Notes under the pieces: model-generated | What the model saw: the letters and a program-made list of their open reading frames with translations, nothing else | The model's database searches: none | Told to the model about the DNA's origin: nothing | Part shown: positions 4,310-7,589 of the stretch, piece after piece | How the letters are laid out: each line of letters begins with the position of its first letter | Position numbering within the stretch: position 1 is the first letter of the stretch | Program-made: the position numbers and the translations under genes | Source: Caulobacteraceae bacterium | GTDB taxonomy: Bacteria > Pseudomonadota > Alphaproteobacteria > Caulobacterales > Caulobacteraceae | Reading direction: 5' to 3' | DNA length: 7,589 nt | Assembly: GCA_947479185.1 (NCBI GenBank) | Contig: CANJYY010000114.1 | Coordinates: 1-7,589 of the forward strand

Positions 4310-6915
4310 CACCAGTCCTCCCGCACGGCCCGGACAGCGTCCATCGACAGCGCCCGTCGTCCGGCCAGCAGGGCGGCGCCGGCCGAGGCGCTGATCAGCG
4401 CGACCGTCACCACGGCGAACAGGACCCAGGGCAACCGCGTCTCCATGGTCCAGTGGAAGGACTGGGGATTGATCACGTGAATCAGCACCTGGCTCATCAC
4501 CAGCCCCAGCGCCACGCCGGCGGTTACACCGACAGCGCCCAGCAGGGCGCCTTCCTGCGCCAGCATGGCGGTGATCTGGCCGCGTCGAACGCCGATATGA
4601 CGCAGCATCCCGAACTCCTTGGTCCGGGCCAGAGTCTGGGCCGAGACAGTCGCCGCCACCCCCGCGAGGCCGACCAGGATCGCCACCAGCTCCAGCACAT
4701 AGGTGATGGCGAAGCTGCGATCGAACAGGCCAAGGGCGATGGCGCGGATTTGGCCGGGCCGGGCGAACTGGGCCCGGGCCGCCAGATCCGGCGGCAGGGC
4801 GGCCTTCAGGCCGTCGATGACGGCGGCGATGTCCGCGCCGGGCTCCAGCGCGATCGACGCCTCGGCCCGCAGCGCATCCCCGGTCAGTCGGCTGTAGTCC
4901 TCGCTGGTCAGCACCACCGCGCCGTTCTGGCGGGCGTAGTCGCGCCACAGCCCGGCGACGAACACCCGCTGGCCACCGGCGATGGGCAGCGTCATCCAGT
5001 CGCCGGCCCGCTTGCCGTGGATCCAGGCGGCCGGCTCCGACAGCCAGACCGGCGTGGCGCCGGCGGGGATGGTGCGCGGCGCGCCGATCATCGGCAGGCG
5101 CGACCCCGGGTCCTCGCGACGGATCGGCTGGGCCACCAGGGCCACGGGTGGCGTTTCGGGGCTGAGCCGCAGCTGCAGCGACCGGGTGAATGTCACGGCC
5201 GCCACCCCGGGCGCGGCCGCCAACCGGGCCTGTCCTGCCGGGTCGAGACCCTCCGAGCCCGTAGGCTCCGCAAGGCGCATGTAGAGATCGTCCGGCAGAA
5301 CCTGCCCCAGCCAGTCGTCCACCGAGCCGCGGAAGCTGGAGACCATCACCGCCATGGCGATCATCAGGCTGGTGGAGGCGACGATGCCGCACAGGGCCAC
5401 CGCCGCCTGCGACGGCGCGCCCCAGAGCCGCCGCACGGCCAGTTCCGTGGAGGGCGCGGTAAACCGGGCGCCCTGCAGCGGCGACAGCAGCGCGCGCGCC
5501 ACCCAGGGCATGGCCGTCACCCCGGCGGCCAGCAGCAACGCCATGGCGGCATAGCCCAGGATCGGCAGCCCGCCGATGGCCGGGCCAAGGGCGCAGGCCC
5601 CGCCGGCCAGCAGCAGCGCCAGGGCCGGGCCGATGGCCGGCCGGGTCGAGGGATCGACCGCGTCGCCGGCGTTCTTCAGGGCCACGGCCGGCTGGGCCCG
5701 TGACGCTTCCCGCGCCGGCAACAGGCTGCCGCCGATGGCGCAGAGCAGGCCCAGTCCAAAGAACACCACCGCCGCCGCCGGCGCGAAGACCAGAACAGGC
5801 TGTCCGCCGCTGAAATAGCCGCCGCCAAGATCGCCGCCCAGCAGCCGCAGGGCGGTGTCAGCCAGCAGCACCCCCAGTCCCAGACCCATCATGGACCCCA
5901 GGGCGCCGACCACGGCGCCTTCGATCAGGACCTGAATCAGCAGCGCGCGACGGCGGGTTCCCAGCACCCGCAGCAGGGCGAATTGCGAGCGACGCCGCGC
6001 GACCGACAGGGACTGGGCCGAAAACACCAGGAAGCCGCCGGTCAGCAGCGCCATCAGGGCCAGCATGTTCAGGTTGACCCGATAGGCCCGGGACAGGCTG
6101 TCGCTTCGCCGCGACTGGCTCTCGCGGGTCACCAGTTCGGCCTCGGGCGGCAGGATCCTGGCGATGGCGGCCTCGACCGCATCGCGATCAGCGCCCGCGG
6201 CAAGCTTCAGGTCCACCCGTTGCAGCCGGCCCAGCTGACCAAAGCGCCACTGGACGGCGGCGATGTCCATGACCGCGATCCGCCGACCTTCAGCCACGCC
6301 GGGCAGGGTCCCGGCCACGGTGACCGGCACGGTGCGCCCGGCCGCCGACAGCGACAGCACCGCGCCCCGCGCCCCGGCCTCGCGCCCGCCCGGCCCGGCC
6401 TCGACGGCCTGGCGCAGGGTCGGCGACAGGAAGACCGCCATCTCGTCGAAGACCGCCCCGGCGTCGCCAAGACCGCTGCCGCCGCCCGAGCCGCCCTGCG
6501 GCGCGGGATCCGGCCGGCCCAGCAGGCCGGGCGTAACGGCGGCGGCGCGGAAGACGTCCAGACCAATCAAGGTCAGGCCCTGCCGGTCACCCGGGATGGC
6601 GGCGGTCAGCTGCACCACCGGACTGGCCCGCGCCACCCCGGCGAGGCGGGCCAGTCGGGGGTACAGGGCTTCGTCGAAGCCGGCCGGGGATACCGAGGCC
6701 ACCTGCAGATCAGCGTCGCCATTGACCGCCGCGATGGCCCGCGAAAACTCCGTCAGGGCGGAGGCGTTGATCAGATGGACGCCGAATCCGAGCGCCACGC
6801 CCACAGCGATGGCGATGGCGGCCGTCGCCACCCGCACAGGCTGGGCGCGCCACTCGCCCAGGATCAGCCAGATCATGGCCGTCAGACTGACCCTGCCCGA
6901 ACGCCCGGCGCTCAT
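4309..6915 (-). CDS. ABC transporter permease with two FtsX domains (MacB/LolCE-like superfamily)
   Basis: An 868-residue inner-membrane permease of the FtsX superfamily, with the long layout of two FtsX units plus extra central helices. A first membrane helix (about 28-50) is followed by a large periplasmic domain (51-280). The first FtsX unit has helices near 283-303, 325-353 and 375-398, with the cytoplasmic coupling motif RRRSQFALLRVLGTRRR (307-323). Central helices lie near 427-446 and 452-470, then another at 506-527. A second periplasmic domain (528-733) precedes the second FtsX unit (735-758, 783-808, 829-851), with matching motif ARTKEFGMLRHIGVRRGQ (763-780). The C-terminus DAVRAVRED resembles other FtsX permeases. 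Residues 139-153 are a glycine-rich linker. The ATG overlaps the ATPase stop (ATGA). Relatives are mechanotransmission exporters or lipoprotein-release pumps. The AttH-type partner suggests a hydrophobic or lipid ligand, but the substrate is not known. Containing both FtsX units, it may not need a second permease subunit. Confidence 0.95.
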   Translation of the reverse strand: MSAGRSGRVSLTAMIWLILGEWRAQPVRVATAAIAIAVGVALGFGVHLINASALTEFSRAIAAVNGDADLQVASVSPAGFDEALYPRLARLAGVARASPVVQLTAAIPGDRQGLTLIGLDVFRAAAVTPGLLGRPDPAPQGGSGGGSGLGDAGAVFDEMAVFLSPTLRQAVEAGPGGREAGARGAVLSLSAAGRTVPVTVAGTLPGVAEGRRIAVMDIAAVQWRFGQLGRLQRVDLKLAAGADRDAVEAAIARILPPEAELVTRESQSRRSDSLSRAYRVNLNMLALMALLTGGFLVFSAQSLSVARRRSQFALLRVLGTRRRALLIQVLIEGAVVGALGSMMGLGLGVLLADTALRLLGGDLGGGYFSGGQPVLVFAPAAAVVFFGLGLLCAIGGSLLPAREASRAQPAVALKNAGDAVDPSTRPAIGPALALLLAGGACALGPAIGGLPILGYAAMALLLAAGVTAMPWVARALLSPLQGARFTAPSTELAVRRLWGAPSQAAVALCGIVASTSLMIAMAVMVSSFRGSVDDWLGQVLPDDLYMRLAEPTGSEGLDPAGQARLAAAPGVAAVTFTRSLQLRLSPETPPVALVAQPIRREDPGSRLPMIGAPRTIPAGATPVWLSEPAAWIHGKRAGDWMTLPIAGGQRVFVAGLWRDYARQNGAVVLTSEDYSRLTGDALRAEASIALEPGADIAAVIDGLKAALPPDLAARAQFARPGQIRAIALGLFDRSFAITYVLELVAILVGLAGVAATVSAQTLARTKEFGMLRHIGVRRGQITAMLAQEGALLGAVGVTAGVALGLVMSQVLIHVINPQSFHWTMETRLPWVLFAVVTVALISASAGAALLAGRRALSMDAVRAVREDW
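4316..4322 (-). promoter_or_regulatory. strong Shine-Dalgarno site for the AttH-family gene, inside the permease gene
   Basis: On the minus strand GGGAGGA lies 6 nt before the ATG at 4309 and is embedded in the last codons of the permease. Together with the TGATG stop/start junction it fixes the start and suggests re-initiation after the permease is translated. Confidence 0.75.
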
Positions 6916-7589
6916 GCAGCCGCACCTGTCGGCGGATCTATAGGGACCAGCCCGTCATGGGTCAGGCGCAGCGCCCGGTCGGCGGCGGCCGCCGCCTTTT
7001 CCGAATGGGTGACGATGAGGGCCGCGGCGCCAGCCTGCCGCACCTGGGCGGTCAGCAGGCCCAGGATCCGGTCGGCGGTTTCCGGGTCGAGGTTGCCGGT
7101 CGGCTCATCCGCCAGGATCAGGGCCGGGCGGTGAATCAGGGCGCGGGCGATGGCCACCCGCTGGAGCTCGCCCCCGGACAGCTGGCGCGGATAGTCGCCG
7201 CCCCTGCCAGGCAGGCCGACATCGGCCAGCATGGCCTCGGCCCGCAGGGTGGCCTCGGCCGGATCGCCATGGCCCAGCACCAGCGGCAGGGCCACGTTGC
7301 GGGCCAGGGTCAGATGAGGAAGGACGTGAAAGGCCTGGAAGACGAAGCCGATGCGGTCACGGCGCAGCAGGGTGGCGCCGTCGTCGTCGAGGGCCGACAG
7401 CACCGCGCCGTCAATGCTGACGGTTCCGGCGTCGGCCTTGTCCAGCCCGGCGACCACGTTCAGCAGCGTGGACTTGCCGACCCCCGACTCGCCCATGATC
7501 GCCACCAGTTCCCCCCGGGCGATGTCGAGGTCCAGGCCGGAGAACAACACCCGCCCGCCGGGCAGGGATCGGCTGAGACCACGGACGGA
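6912..7589 (-). CDS. ABC transporter ATP-binding protein (LolD/MacB-like), 5' end outside window
   Basis: Cytoplasmic ATPase that would power the FtsX permease encoded immediately downstream. 225 residues are visible. The frame is open to the right edge and reads ...GGRVLFSGLDLDIARGE, the usual strand before Walker A, so the real start lies beyond the window; the GTG at 7550 is internal. Landmarks by window position: Walker A GESGVGKST (7467-7493), Q-loop in VFQAFHVLPHLT, signature LSGGELQ (7161-7181), Walker B LILADEP followed by TGNLDPE, and the switch histidine in LIVTHSEK (His codon 7005-7007). All catalytic residues are intact. These features and the short C-terminus place it with the LolD/MacB/FtsE-type ATPases that pair with FtsX-fold permeases. 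Its stop overlaps the permease ATG by 4 bases, so subunit synthesis is probably coupled. Only an estimated 10-20 N-terminal residues should be missing. Confidence 0.95.
   Translation of the reverse strand, partial: SVRGLSRSLPGGRVLFSGLDLDIARGELVAIMGESGVGKSTLLNVVAGLDKADAGTVSIDGAVLSALDDDGATLLRRDRIGFVFQAFHVLPHLTLARNVALPLVLGHGDPAEATLRAEAMLADVGLPGRGGDYPRQLSGGELQRVAIARALIHRPALILADEPTGNLDPETADRILGLLTAQVRQAGAAALIVTHSEKAAAAADRALRLTHDGLVPIDPPTGAAA

Noticed and set aside
4310..5392. N-terminal extension of the AttH-like reading frame through the permease gene
   Set aside because: The extension is arginine/glycine-rich shadow sequence. The signal peptide and strong ribosome-binding site place the true start at 4309.
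4453..5703. 416-codon plus-strand open frame opposite the permease
   Set aside because: Histidine/glutamine/glycine-rich low-complexity translation and no family features; a shadow of the FtsX permease.
5983..7134. 383-codon plus-strand open frame opposite the permease and ATPase
   Set aside because: It crosses two well-supported genes in antisense and shows shadow-type composition.

Overview
The window is very GC-rich (about 70% by eye), with G or C at most third codon positions and genes tightly packed and often overlapping at start and stop codons. Together with the gene families present, this suggests an alphaproteobacterium, perhaps of the Caulobacter/Brevundimonas/Phenylobacterium type. 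That placement is inference from composition and gene content; there is no rRNA or other marker gene here. I see no tRNA, CRISPR array, insertion sequence, integrase or attachment site.

Layout. (1) Positions 1-542, minus strand: the N-terminal 180 residues of a TVP38/TMEM64 (VTT/DedA-like) membrane protein that runs off the left edge. (2) Positions 543-685: a short divergent intergenic region that must hold the promoters for both directions. (3) Positions 686-2983, plus strand: a three-gene, translationally coupled operon. It encodes a radical SAM enzyme with a cysteine-rich C-terminus, a family-2 glycosyltransferase of the TIGR04283 type, and a DUF2064/TIGR04282-type transferase. The last two families are known as 'radical SAM/selenodomain-associated' transferases and are often labelled arsenosugar-biosynthesis glycosyltransferases. 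(4) Positions 2984-3223: a convergent intergenic gap with one small hairpin and no credible gene. (5) Positions 3224-7589, minus strand: a second coupled operon, read from the right edge leftward. It encodes an ABC ATPase (5' end outside the window), an 868-residue double-FtsX permease, and a secreted lipocalin-like/CrtC-like protein of the AttH family.

How the parts may work together. The plus-strand operon looks like a small biosynthetic pathway. The radical SAM enzyme would make or modify a small molecule, and the two sugar or nucleotide transferases would extend or activate it. The divergent TVP38 protein belongs to a family linked to lipid movement across membranes. The minus-strand operon looks like a MacB/LolCDE-type inner-membrane machine that passes a lipid-like or hydrophobic ligand to a periplasmic lipocalin-fold protein. 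A link between the two operons is only a hypothesis: they converge on each other and share no visible regulatory site.

The most interesting point is that the radical SAM protein sits in the usual arsenosugar (ArsS) genomic slot but, as I remember ArsS, has a clearly different sequence. No arsenic methyltransferase or arsR-like gene is visible. The product of this cassette is therefore open.
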